Positions 42,393 through 51,579 are shown, counted from the first letter of the stretch. The stretch is 64,000 bases of DNA from an uncultured Porphyromonadaceae bacterium (GCA_937892215.1 CALAVE010000061.1:15137-79136), one strand, 5' to 3'. Numbers and translations are program-made. The notes: a model not told the origin generated them from the letters alone.

Positions 42393-43517
42393 TTACATAC
42401 CCATCACACGATTAGCCAGCAGTACAACGTCGCTGATATCCACGTCGGCTGTGGAATTCACGTCGGCCAGCCGCGGGTTGAATCCTGCGGGTGTGGCACC
42501 CAGCACAAAATTGGCTATTGCCACCACGTCGCCCACGTCCACACCGTCCACACCGTTCACGTCGCCCATAACCGGCAGCGGTTCATCGGGGTGCAGATCC
42601 TCGGCACCGGCCACCTCGGTTGAAGTCTCGCCCAGCCATCCGCACTTCTGGTTCACGCCGGTATAGACCTTCACAAAGTCGATATGGTCCAGATAAGCGC
42701 GATGGCCGTCCTCATCCACAGCCCAGTCCAAGTCCAGACCCGGGTCCGCAGAATTGGGCAGGTCATCGACGTAGCCCCACCCCAGATACATGAGCACGTA
42801 GTAAGGTGCGTCGGCGGTGCCGTTGTTCACGGCGTTATTAGGCAACTTGGTGCCACAGAAAGTGAGTGTGGACTTGTCGCGCAGCCACATGGGCCAGTAG
42901 GTCTGATAGTGCAGGTATTTGCGCATCTGGTCGATGTAGCCTTCGCGCAGACTGTCGGGGTCGTTGCTGGTCCAGCGCACCTGCTCGGCCGCGTCTTCCC
43001 AGTCGTCGCCTATCGTGGGGCGATAGTAAGTTATCTCGTAACCTCGCTTCAACTTGGGGCTGGAGTGCATGCTGCCGGCAATCTCGTACCACGCGTCATC
43101 AGGTTCCCCGTTGCCGTTGTCGTCACGGCTCACCATCACTATTCCCGGCTCGCTGCTACCGCCACCTGACACGTTGGTACTACCAAACGAGTTCCCTCTC
43201 ACTTTCAGGTCTTTCTCCCCCGCACGATTCACTACCGGGTGGTCGAAACCGAATACCACATAACCTCCGAAGGCGCCCAGCGTGATGTAACTGTCGGCAA
43301 TCACGGTGTTTCCGCTCTTGTCCTCATAGCCGCAAATCTTCTCAGCCACCTTGTCGAGCATATCTTGTTTCGTGAAACCGTCCTCATACGTGGGAATGAC
43401 GTTAACGAACTGCCCCGGCGCAGGCACGTAATCGTAAATGCGGGTTACGTAGGGCTTGTTGGCACTCAGCGCCATTGCCACGGTAAGCATTAATATCAAT
43501 AATAATTTTCTCATCAC
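42393..43517 (-). CDS. PAPGQFVN-type surface protein of the B12 operon with dockerin end
   Basis: A 374-residue exported protein. The signal peptide is MMRKLLLILMLTVAMALSA (start at 43517 or 43514). The opening YDYVPAPGQFVNVIPTYEDG marks a family often listed as cell surface protein in Bacteroides cobalamin loci. The middle includes DSYITLGAFGGYVVFGFDHP, DDNGNGEPDDAWYEIAGS and HIDFVKVYTGVNQKCGWLGE. The last about 55 residues are a dockerin-like pair with weakened loops: DVNGVDGVDVGDVVAIANFV (valine for aspartate) and DVNSTADVDISDVVLLANRV (loop largely lost). It follows btuG by 32 nt, so it is co-transcribed with the transporter. A dockerin in a B12 operon is unexpected. Confidence 0.82.
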   Translation of the reverse strand: MMRKLLLILMLTVAMALSANKPYVTRIYDYVPAPGQFVNVIPTYEDGFTKQDMLDKVAEKICGYEDKSGNTVIADSYITLGAFGGYVVFGFDHPVVNRAGEKDLKVRGNSFGSTNVSGGGSSEPGIVMVSRDDNGNGEPDDAWYEIAGSMHSSPKLKRGYEITYYRPTIGDDWEDAAEQVRWTSNDPDSLREGYIDQMRKYLHYQTYWPMWLRDKSTLTFCGTKLPNNAVNNGTADAPYYVLMYLGWGYVDDLPNSADPGLDLDWAVDEDGHRAYLDHIDFVKVYTGVNQKCGWLGETSTEVAGAEDLHPDEPLPVMGDVNGVDGVDVGDVVAIANFVLGATPAGFNPRLADVNSTADVDISDVVLLANRVMGM

Positions 43518-43549
43518 AGTTCAGTATTTTATCATTGCATAAAGCACGC

Positions 43550-44704
43550 TTAATTCTCATTTAGGTTTTTACCCAGGAACACTATGTGCGCCGGAATGTC
43601 GCCCGTAGTCACCCGCCACAGGAAGTTCCCGTCGCGGTCAAAGGCGAAGAGCCGTCCCGGGTTATAGTAGTCCCTTGCGTCGGTAACATAGATATCCTTA
43701 GTTTCCGGATTCACGGCTATCCCATAAGGCATCACTATTTTTTTAGCCGTATCGGGGTCGATTAGGCTATTATTCACCACGTCCATCGTCACAGTGTTGA
43801 TTAGCGTCATACTAACATCGTACCGCTGGGTTATTTCGCTCCACTCGGCACTGATCACATATAGCGAGTCGCCATCCATACACCAGTTGCTCACGCGGCA
43901 ATCCATACGCTTAACCAGCCGGTGCTTGCGGATGTCGTAGGCATATATGTCACTCTGCTCGGTGTAATAGTCACCGCGCGCCGAAATCCACAGTATGCCC
44001 CGCTTATCCTGAATGAGCCGATGCAGATTCTTGGCTATGGGAATGCGCTCCTCTTCGCGGAATGTCTCCAGGTCTATAACCGATATCGTGTTCTCGTAGT
44101 TGGGCACCATGTAGCCGCCCGAGTTAGCCACGAATATTTTTCCCTCGCTGATTTCTATCCCATCGGGCTGGAAGCCCACCTCGCATCGCGCCACCACCTG
44201 CAGCGTTGCGGTATCCACCTTTGCCACATAGCCCGTCTGCTCGTAATTGGGGTCAATAATCACCTCACCGGCATAACTGGTGACATAGGCAAAGCCCTTG
44301 TGAAACTTTATGTAGCGGCAGTTGGGGATATCCACCTGACCGATGCGCCGCGTGGTGCGCGCATCCATAACCTCCACCTTGTTAGAGCAGTTAATCACGG
44401 CATAGAGGCGACTGCCATAGATGGCAATGTCGTTGCCCACATCGCCCAGTTCCATGGGCACGTCGGGATTGGCCGAGGCATAGATGTTGCGCATATACAC
44501 GCCGGTGCGGTAGTCATAGTAGTCGAGTGTGCACTTATTGCTGTTCATATTGGCCTCGTTAAGCAGGTAGAACCCTTCGATGTCGGTATATTCGGGCTGA
44601 GTCACACTCACCTGCTCAGGAATGAATATCACGTCGTCGTGACGGCACCCGGCCAGCAGGGCAACGGCGCACATAAGCAGTAATATGTTGTGTCGGGGTC
44701 TCAT
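43550..44704 (-). CDS. btuG: Surface cobalamin-binding propeller BtuG
   Basis: A 384-residue lipoprotein (RPRHNILLLMCAVALLAGC signal). A seven-bladed YncE-like propeller is suggested by repeated motifs: GNDIAIYGSRLYAVINCSNK, RYIKFHKGFAYVTSYAGEVI, GFQPDGIEISEGKIFVANSG, NTISVIDLETFREEERIPIA, and GIAVNPETKDIYVTDARDYY. BtuG proteins bind vitamin B12 with very high affinity on the cell surface and hand it to the TonB-dependent BtuB; established in Bacteroides thetaiotaomicron. The start codon follows the btuB stop by one base, so expression is coupled, and the shared leader carries a cobalamin riboswitch. The family call rests on fold and context. Confidence 0.9.
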   Translation of the reverse strand: MRPRHNILLLMCAVALLAGCRHDDVIFIPEQVSVTQPEYTDIEGFYLLNEANMNSNKCTLDYYDYRTGVYMRNIYASANPDVPMELGDVGNDIAIYGSRLYAVINCSNKVEVMDARTTRRIGQVDIPNCRYIKFHKGFAYVTSYAGEVIIDPNYEQTGYVAKVDTATLQVVARCEVGFQPDGIEISEGKIFVANSGGYMVPNYENTISVIDLETFREEERIPIAKNLHRLIQDKRGILWISARGDYYTEQSDIYAYDIRKHRLVKRMDCRVSNWCMDGDSLYVISAEWSEITQRYDVSMTLINTVTMDVVNNSLIDPDTAKKIVMPYGIAVNPETKDIYVTDARDYYNPGRLFAFDRDGNFLWRVTTGDIPAHIVFLGKNLNEN

Positions 44705-44705
44705 T

Positions 44706-46766
44706 TCAGATATCGTATTTCAGAATCAGTTTGTAATTCCGTCCCGGCATGGGGTAGTTGTGAATCACATCGTACTGCTGATTGAGCACATTGTTCACCT
44801 CGCACGTAATCCTGAGCGAAGTCTTGCCCAGACGCAGGCGGTAACCGGCCGAAAGGTCGTGGGTGTACCACGGTTGCTCATAGTTAGCCTTGATATTGGA
44901 ACTTGCGTGATAACGCTCACCCACGTAGATGAAACTGTAGTTCACGTCCAGTTCGCGCCAGCCCAGATGTGCCACCGCGCTGCCACTGTGCCAAGGGATG
45001 TACGCTATCTGGCCGCGATATGTTCCGCCATCGCCGGTGTCGGTAGGGTCGGTATAGTCCTGCGCCCGCTGATAGGTGTAATTGAGCGTCCCGTCGAGCG
45101 TGAGTTCGCGTGTTAGCCGCATAGCAATGCGTGCCGTAAGGTCAATTCCGCGAATTTTCACGGTGCCTATGTTCATCATCATCCAGCGGTACTGCCCGTT
45201 GCCCTTGGGTATGGCTATTATCTTATCGGTCACACGGTTGTAGTACGCGTCGGCAGTGAGTCGCAACGCGCTCACGAAGTCGGTGTCGCTCATCCGCTGG
45301 TACTGCAGTCCCACGTTCCACTGGTGGGCATACTCCGGATTGAGCGAAGCATTGCCTATGTCGGTGTAATACAGGTCGTTGAACGTGGGCATCCGGAATA
45401 TCTTCTTGTAGAAGGCGCGAATGTTCAGGTCGTGCGCCTCCATGGGGCGGTAACTGAGGAACACAGCCGGAGTCCACTTGTTCAGGGACTTGCTGTGACG
45501 TGCCAGCACATCGCCGTTGTAACGGCTGCTGTAGCGGTCGTTCACCAGGGTATAGAGCAGGCTCGCCTGAGCCTTGAGTCCGCCGATAGTGTAGGCCGTA
45601 GCCAGCGCGCTCAGCAGCGTGTGGCGCGTGGGGTACGAGAAGTTGGTGAGCGTGGAGTTCAGGTAGTTCCACTTGTAATCCACACTAAGGTTCACAGCCC
45701 AGTCGCGAAGCAGCTCCACCTTATTGGCCGCCGACAAATAAGCCTCGTCCTGCCAGAACTTATTGTCGAGATACATCAGCGTGGTGTCGGGGTTGAGATA
45801 GCGCATATAGTCGCGCGCGTACTTGGCGTTCACCATCAGTTCGTATCGGTCGGTGACACGGGTCTGGTAACGACCCTGGGCGAAGAAGTTGCGGTCCCAC
45901 TGTCGCTGCGACGCCTTCCACACGTTGTTCACTATGGCACCGGGAATGCCTTTCTCGCTGTCGTAGTAATATACCTTAGCGTTCCACAGACCACAGTCGG
46001 TGTGGCCGAATACTGTGCCTTCCACCCGTAGCGCCCCGATGTCGCCGTTCTGGCGCACCGCCGTGGTGTCCCACGCAAGCGTGCCGTCACTGAAGACCTT
46101 GTGATAACGAAACTTGTAGCGCCCCGTGGCAAAGGTGTATTCAGCGTTCAGAGCCACGCTCACACGCTCGCCGGCTTTCCATTCCCAGCGCACCGATGGG
46201 TTAGCCAGACCGAATGAGCCGGTGCGGAACGTGACGTTCAGATTGTGACGCTTACCGTCGCTGAACACGGGGCGACGAGTGCGCAGATAGATGCTTCCGG
46301 CCGAGCCGAAGTCGCGCGCGGGCTGGAAAATCTCGCTTTTCTGCCCGTTATAGAGCGAAATCTCATCGATGTTGTCGAGCGAGAACTTACCCAGGTCAAT
46401 CTGCCCGTTCTGAGCGTTGCCCAACTGGATGCCGTCGTAGAACACGCCCATGTGGTTGCTGCCCATGCTGCGCATATCCACAGTCTTGATGCCGCCCACG
46501 CCGCCGTAGTCCTTGAGTTGCACACCGGCAAAGTAGCGCACGGCATCGGCCACCGAGTGGCTGTTTAGCCGCTCCAGTTGCTTGCCGCTGAGCGTCTGCG
46601 CCGGAATCACCTCCGCGTATGGCCGGGTGGCGTACACCGTGACGTTGCTCAGATACTGCATGGAGTCGAGCCTACTCGGCAAGCGGCCCACGCTGTCCTG
46701 AGCGCAGGTACACATAGCCGTAACGGCCACGGTCAGCAATAATAGTAATGTTCTGTAAAAACGCAT
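44706..46766 (-). CDS. btuB: TonB-dependent cobalamin receptor BtuB
   Basis: A 686-residue outer-membrane receptor. The start at 46766 (MRFYRTLLLLLTVAVTAMCT) gives a signal peptide; the frame runs 15 codons further into the leader. The plug domain follows (LSNVTVYATRPYAEVIPAQT, VADAVRYFAGVQLKDYGGVG, TVDMRSMGSNHMGVFYDGIQ), then a 22-strand barrel ending NYKLILKYDI with a hydrophobic terminal pattern. It imports B12 across the outer membrane with energy from TonB. First gene of an operon with btuG, a PAPGQFVN protein and a DUF4465 lipoprotein, directly behind a cobalamin riboswitch. Substrate assignment rests mainly on that riboswitch and on btuG. Confidence 0.93.
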   Translation of the reverse strand: MRFYRTLLLLLTVAVTAMCTCAQDSVGRLPSRLDSMQYLSNVTVYATRPYAEVIPAQTLSGKQLERLNSHSVADAVRYFAGVQLKDYGGVGGIKTVDMRSMGSNHMGVFYDGIQLGNAQNGQIDLGKFSLDNIDEISLYNGQKSEIFQPARDFGSAGSIYLRTRRPVFSDGKRHNLNVTFRTGSFGLANPSVRWEWKAGERVSVALNAEYTFATGRYKFRYHKVFSDGTLAWDTTAVRQNGDIGALRVEGTVFGHTDCGLWNAKVYYYDSEKGIPGAIVNNVWKASQRQWDRNFFAQGRYQTRVTDRYELMVNAKYARDYMRYLNPDTTLMYLDNKFWQDEAYLSAANKVELLRDWAVNLSVDYKWNYLNSTLTNFSYPTRHTLLSALATAYTIGGLKAQASLLYTLVNDRYSSRYNGDVLARHSKSLNKWTPAVFLSYRPMEAHDLNIRAFYKKIFRMPTFNDLYYTDIGNASLNPEYAHQWNVGLQYQRMSDTDFVSALRLTADAYYNRVTDKIIAIPKGNGQYRWMMMNIGTVKIRGIDLTARIAMRLTRELTLDGTLNYTYQRAQDYTDPTDTGDGGTYRGQIAYIPWHSGSAVAHLGWRELDVNYSFIYVGERYHASSNIKANYEQPWYTHDLSAGYRLRLGKTSLRITCEVNNVLNQQYDVIHNYPMPGRNYKLILKYDI

Positions 46767-46814
46767 AACTTCTGCCTTAACGCCCTTGTTCCCGAAGGCG
46801 GTTAAAACCATCGT

Positions 46815-47058
46815 GACCTGGCAGGTCTTCTGACTCGCTCTCTCGCTTTCACACCACGCGGCCGCACCTTCCCGTCGTTTTCAGCCGTCCACACTTGGCA
46901 TCGCGCCTCGTGACTGGCAATGGCAGTGGATTTTGCAACTCGCGTGCTTCACGCGGCCTCACAGGCTCACGGAAGAAGATAACTCACAGCAGCGGACACT
47001 GTCGGGGACTCGCACCCCGTTCCCTTTTCACCGCCCACAACAGGGCGGCACCAAATCC
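46815..47058 (-). ncRNA. Cobalamin riboswitch of the btuB operon
   Basis: On the minus strand the RNA begins GGTGCCGCCCTG..GGGCGG, continues GGGAACGGGGTGCGAGTCCC and the core GACAGTGTCCGCTGCTGTGA, and closes with the B12 box GAGTCAGAAGACCTGCC. It lies between a promoter and the btuB start. Adenosylcobalamin binding is expected to lower expression of the whole uptake operon. It matches the copy at 7131-7338 in every core element, with a longer variable arm. Confidence 0.95.
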
Positions 47059-47062
47059 GCCA

Positions 47063-47095
47063 CAAAGTTACTGTTTTTTTTGAACAATAGCAACG
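47063..47095 (-). promoter_or_regulatory. Promoter of the btuB operon
   Basis: TAACTTTG on the minus strand (plus 47063-47070) is a perfect -7 box; a TTG lies 21 nt upstream (near 47092-47094). Transcription should begin just before the riboswitch. Confidence 0.65.
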
Positions 47096-47416
47096 GATAA
47101 TCCCGAATCGGTCATTAGTATTTATGTCAGAACAGATTTTATTTTGAGAAGATTGCGAAGAGATTGTCGAAGGCATAGCGGGCTATGGCGAGACAATTTC
47201 TGAAGCAAGATGCCGAAAGAAAACTGTTGTGGCATAAATAGACTTTCTTAAACAGCCTTTTGTCGGCCTAATGGCCGATTTGGGATAGAGCCAAAACCAT
47301 CTGTCACAATCACGGCAAGACCCATTGTGGCCGATTCAGGTGTAATGCAAGGAAGGTGGCACCCCCTACGGGCACCACCCTCCTGATATTTCACTGAGTA
47401 TTTTCTACTCTGATTA
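47096..47416. repeat. Gene-free spacer with imperfect long hairpin (MITE-like)
   Basis: No gene in about 320 bases. The centre (about 47158-47203) is an imperfect 20-bp inverted repeat: AGAGATTGTCGAAGGCATAG, GCGGG, then CTATGGCGAGACAATTTCT. Flanks are AT-rich and end in CTTTCTTAAACAGCC. The look is that of a non-autonomous repeat; no target-site duplication was established. At 47350-47384 a second hairpin (GGTGG..CCC/GGG..CCACC) probably ends the next minus-strand gene. Confidence 0.45.
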
Positions 47417-50400
47417 TTACTTCACAACCTTGCGAGTTGCCTTGCTACCGTCGGTGTAAGTGGTAACAACCACGTTAACGCCACTGAACGGCTCTTCGCT
47501 TGCCACACCCAGAGTGTTGTAGTAGAGTACACGCTCCACAGCCTTATCGGCCTTGAGTTCCTCAACACCGGTCGAAACCGAAGCAATCTTAACTTCGATA
47601 GGAGCAGCCTCTGAGAAGGCATCCTCCGGCGAAATGGTGATTGTGGTCTCACCGGCATTTGCCTTACGCTTGATGCGGGCAGGTGCTCCGGCAGGCTCTT
47701 CTGCGGCGGGCTCGTAGCTGATAGTGAGCGTACCTATACCTTGGGCGTTAACACCACTATCCACAACCTTCACCTCGTCGTTGTCGCATTCCACCTTCAG
47801 AGTCTTGACGGTTGCTGTGTTAGGCACCACCTGATAAGTTAGTTCCTCAGGTTCACCCTCCACGAGTTCTTCAATGTTGGTGTTACCCTTGCGCACACGC
47901 AGCTCGGTCACAGGCACCACTGTGGCACCTGCCTTGATTTCAACAGTTCCGATGCTCTGACGGTTACCGAATATGTTCTGGAAATGGAATGTGTGCTTAC
48001 CGGCCTTGAGCGGAATCATCACCCACTGGTCTCCGGCCTCGCTGTTAACCATCTTGTCCACATACCAGTTCATATTATAGTCACCCTCACTGGCTGACTG
48101 GAGATTCGGCCAGCAGAACAGAGTGTCGTTAGCAGTTCCGTCGGGCAGCAGTGTGCTTGTCCACTGCGTCGGGTCATTGATAACGTCGTAGAACTCAGCC
48201 TTATCCCAACAGTCGGTTCCGGCCACGCCCTTGTTAGCGTACATAGTGCGCTGATTTCTCAGCAGGCTCGGGTAAGACTTCTGGTTAGTCTTCACCACGT
48301 TACCATCCACGCTCAGCACATAGGCGCCACCCGCGTAACGACGGCTCCAAACCATCTTGTTGCCTTCCGGAGTGAGCACTACGCCATGGTCACCGTTGCC
48401 GTTAATTCCGCTCTGCGCGTAAACCCAGCGCTGGCATGTAGCCAAGTTAACAGACGCGTAAACATCGTTAGGGACAGTGACGGTGTAGTTATACCATGCG
48501 CCGTAGTAGTTGGCCGCCTGCTCGTGTGTCCACGGATTAGAGCCGTTAGCGTCATTTTCCAGACCACCGTTCACATCGGCGGGAGTAGCACCCCAGCCGC
48601 CTGCGCCGTGATACTGCTCAACGATGCCATATTCCAGACCGCTTGTAGCGCCCATAGCCGCCATCTCGTCGGTAAGATTCACGCTATTGTATCCACCGGT
48701 GAGCAGCAGGCTGTCAACGTCGGTACGACGCCAGTGAGTGGATTCCCAGTTATCGCGGGCCTGATAGCTCCAGTAGCCAACGCCGTTGCCGCCATGGTCA
48801 TACATGTGGCTTGGTATAATAACCGAACCGTTAGGAGTGAGGCTGCGCTCGTTGGGAAGATCTTGCTGGAATGCAGTCACACTCACCACGCTGTTCTCGT
48901 CTAGGTCGGGGAAGATAACCTCAATCTTGTTGTATTGATTGCTCGTCAGACCAATGTTCAGATTCTTTGCAGTGAACCCCTGGCGATTCGGGCTGTCTTT
49001 AGCCACACCCAGCTTAACGATATTGGTGGAACCGTCAGTAGTGTTGGTCAGTCGCAGAAGCGGCTCAAACACTGAGTTAGACCCGTTCTCGTTATACGTG
49101 ACAACAGCCACGTGGAAGAGACCGCCACGGCCGTCGGCCACGTTAAACGCGGATTCCTGCTCGGTAGAGAAGACCACGTCGCCACCGGCTGCCACGGCAC
49201 CTGCCCATGAGCGGTGAACATTCGAGTGCGCGTTGTTGCGGATTTCCTTAGCACCTGTCACGGTCCACTGTGTGTTGATACGGTTAGCCTCGTCCACGTT
49301 CTTGGTTGAGAGGTCGCCCTGCACTGTTCCGCTGATGAACACCCAGTTAACGCCCTTGCCAACACCTGTGCCGATTGCTTCGGCAGCGGGATAGTTATCC
49401 GCACTCACCTTGCACTGCTTTACCAGCAGCGAAGCCGATGCGCCGAAACCATCGGCGGCCGTCGCAGTCACCGTCACGTTAGTGACATCACTCGTGCCCA
49501 CATAACTTATTGAGGCAGTTCCGTCGCCATTGTCCACGATAACCACGTCGGCATTGTCGCAAGACCATGTGATAGCGGTATTGTCGGCATCAGCCGGAGA
49601 TACGGTGTAAGATATAGTCTGAGCGTCGCCCGAAAGTTTGTTGATTCCGGTGGGGTTCACAGTCACTGTCTGCACCGCGTTAACAGGAGCACTTGTCTTT
49701 AGGATGAAACCTGCGAAGCAGTCGTTGGCTCCTGTAAGTTTCGTGATACGGAACGTGTGCTTACCCACGTTCAGAGGTATGTTCACGTACTGGTCGCCCA
49801 AAGCCGGATGCTTCTCAGCCGATGAGAAGGGAACCCACATATTGTTAGAGTAGATGTCACTGGGCCACAGGTGCAGTGTGTCGGCACTGGCTTCGGTCGC
49901 GGGGAGGTTAATCCACTCATCGGGATTGTCGAGCAGAGCAAGGAACTCTTCCGCTGAATATTTCAGAGAAGCGTCGAGAGAGCCGCCCGGAGGTATCACC
50001 TTCTTGTAGAATGTGGGATACTTCTTGTAGTTGTCGGCCACGCTCACGTTCTTACCGTCAACGCTCAGCACGTAGGAGAAACAGTAGCGGCGAGGCCAAA
50101 CGGTACCCGGCATTTCCGACAGACCGGTGATGTTGTCGCCGTTGCCGCCCCAGCCGTTAGCCACGTTCCACCACTCGGAATAGCTTCCGCCGATAGCAAG
50201 GTTCAGGTTAGCGTAGCAAGGCTCGGTCACCTCTATTGTGTAATTATACCACTGCCCGAAGGTCTTCAGTGCCTCCTCGTTGGTGAGGGTGTTCTTACCG
50301 TTACGGTAAGTGTTGGGGTCGCCCCATGCCGGTGAGCGGTCGTAGCTCGGACGGCCTGTGATGTTGACGCCTTCGATGGTAGCTGTACCAACTGCACTTA

Positions 50401-51232
50401 CCTGCACCAGCGAGTCCTTACCCACGCGCACAGCATTAGGAGCGTCGGTATCGTTGGCGGCAGCTACTGAGTTGTGCTCGGTGCCCCAGTAGCTCTGTCC
50501 GTGAGCACCCAGGTCATAGTTGAACCAGTCAACGCCGACTGTGGATTCAGGCTCCACAGCCAGATGCACCTCTTCGCCATAAGAGCAATACAAGCCGGCA
50601 GCCAGAAGTTTCACAACGCTTCCTGCCTGCAGATTGGGGAATACGATCTGGAACTGGCGGCAAAGGCAAACGCCCTGATTGTCCTTAGTGTTCGACCATA
50701 CGGTCTGGACATTGTCCCCACTCGGCATCGCATCGAACGAGAAAGTGATGTCGTTTGAAGCCGCGCGCACGTCTTCAGCCGGATCGGTTCTGTCAGAGAA
50801 GCCAAGGAGCTTGAACTCCGGCTGGAAAACCGACGTAACGCCGTCGGGATTGGTCACGATGGCCGTGATGGCCACATACTTGAATAGATGGCCGGACCAG
50901 CCCTTTTGTCCCTGGAAGTCAACCGGCGAAGTGAACACCACGTCACCGCCATCTGCTACAGCGACAAATGCCGCATTGCGGCTCATGTACTGGCCGCTTG
51001 GCGTTGTAGCACCCTCAGCGTGAGTCGTCGCACCGGTGCAAGTCCACTGAAGTGAGTTGAGGATTCCGTGCTTGGAATGCGTCACAAGTGTGTTGTCGAA
51101 GAATATCTCCCACGCACGGTCATGAAAGCCCAGTGCGTTTCGACCTCCCAAACCCACTCCATCAGGAATTCCTGCCCATGCGCCAAGTCCAACTAAAGCG
51201 CAAAGTGCTAAAAGAGTAGTTTTTAATTTCAT
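47417..51232 (-). CDS. Large modular secreted protein sharing repeats with the CotH protein
   Basis: A 1271-residue exported protein of unknown function. Signal peptide MKLKTTLLALCALVGLGAWA. Two copies of the module of about 500 residues follow: the first (about 25-620) diverged (TFGQWYNYTIEVTEPCYANL, WPRRYCFSYVLSVDGKNVSV), the second (about 650-1190) very close to those in the 27702-33140 protein (SPNRQGFTAKNLNIGL, YYGAWYNYTVTVPNDVYASV, PEGNKMVWSRRYAGGAYVLS, WTSTLLPDGTANDTLFCWPN). Each ends in a Big-like Ig domain (TISYTVSPADADNTAITWSC). The tail YYNTLGVASEEPFSGVNVVV...KVVK matches three other proteins here. It has no CotH kinase part. A -7 box TAACTTTG (51391-51398) lies about 160 nt upstream. 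Confidence 0.8.
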   Translation of the reverse strand: MKLKTTLLALCALVGLGAWAGIPDGVGLGGRNALGFHDRAWEIFFDNTLVTHSKHGILNSLQWTCTGATTHAEGATTPSGQYMSRNAAFVAVADGGDVVFTSPVDFQGQKGWSGHLFKYVAITAIVTNPDGVTSVFQPEFKLLGFSDRTDPAEDVRAASNDITFSFDAMPSGDNVQTVWSNTKDNQGVCLCRQFQIVFPNLQAGSVVKLLAAGLYCSYGEEVHLAVEPESTVGVDWFNYDLGAHGQSYWGTEHNSVAAANDTDAPNAVRVGKDSLVQVSAVGTATIEGVNITGRPSYDRSPAWGDPNTYRNGKNTLTNEEALKTFGQWYNYTIEVTEPCYANLNLAIGGSYSEWWNVANGWGGNGDNITGLSEMPGTVWPRRYCFSYVLSVDGKNVSVADNYKKYPTFYKKVIPPGGSLDASLKYSAEEFLALLDNPDEWINLPATEASADTLHLWPSDIYSNNMWVPFSSAEKHPALGDQYVNIPLNVGKHTFRITKLTGANDCFAGFILKTSAPVNAVQTVTVNPTGINKLSGDAQTISYTVSPADADNTAITWSCDNADVVIVDNGDGTASISYVGTSDVTNVTVTATAADGFGASASLLVKQCKVSADNYPAAEAIGTGVGKGVNWVFISGTVQGDLSTKNVDEANRINTQWTVTGAKEIRNNAHSNVHRSWAGAVAAGGDVVFSTEQESAFNVADGRGGLFHVAVVTYNENGSNSVFEPLLRLTNTTDGSTNIVKLGVAKDSPNRQGFTAKNLNIGLTSNQYNKIEVIFPDLDENSVVSVTAFQQDLPNERSLTPNGSVIIPSHMYDHGGNGVGYWSYQARDNWESTHWRRTDVDSLLLTGGYNSVNLTDEMAAMGATSGLEYGIVEQYHGAGGWGATPADVNGGLENDANGSNPWTHEQAANYYGAWYNYTVTVPNDVYASVNLATCQRWVYAQSGINGNGDHGVVLTPEGNKMVWSRRYAGGAYVLSVDGNVVKTNQKSYPSLLRNQRTMYANKGVAGTDCWDKAEFYDVINDPTQWTSTLLPDGTANDTLFCWPNLQSASEGDYNMNWYVDKMVNSEAGDQWVMIPLKAGKHTFHFQNIFGNRQSIGTVEIKAGATVVPVTELRVRKGNTNIEELVEGEPEELTYQVVPNTATVKTLKVECDNDEVKVVDSGVNAQGIGTLTISYEPAAEEPAGAPARIKRKANAGETTITISPEDAFSEAAPIEVKIASVSTGVEELKADKAVERVLYYNTLGVASEEPFSGVNVVVTTYTDGSKATRKVVK

Positions 51233-51579
51233 AATAAAATAGTTTATTGGTTAATACTTAGGTTATGAATTATTTAGTCTTTCCTCAATGTTATGAATTA
51301 TAGTCCATTTAATCTTAGCCTAAACTATTCCCTCAGAGTGGAATGCCTGTATGGCAAAGCCAACCTAAAAGAAATTTAGTTATTCAGCCCCAAAGTTAAT
51401 GATTTTTTTATTCAAAAGCAATATTTTCTTATTTTTTTTGAAATTTAAAAATCTCGGCATCGCTCCCCCATGAAAAAACCACCATGAGCCTCACGCCCAT
51501 GGTGGTAAAACTATTTGCTATGGAAAATTTAATTTGTTTCCTACAACTGATTTTATTTTCAGCCGGTTGCTGCGGGAGT
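51233..51579. other. Spacer between rpoC and the large secreted protein gene
   Basis: 347 bases without a gene. Contents: rpoC terminator (51478-51506), a -7 box TAACTTTG for the downstream minus-strand gene (51391-51398) and a leader of about 150 nt in which TTATGAATTAT occurs twice. Confidence 0.6.
51478..51506 (-). terminator. rpoBC operon terminator
   Basis: ACCACCATG (51478-51486) pairs with CATGGTGGT (51498-51506) around an 11-nt loop; on the minus strand TTTTTT follows at once. It is placed about 75 nt after the rpoC stop. Confidence 0.85.
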
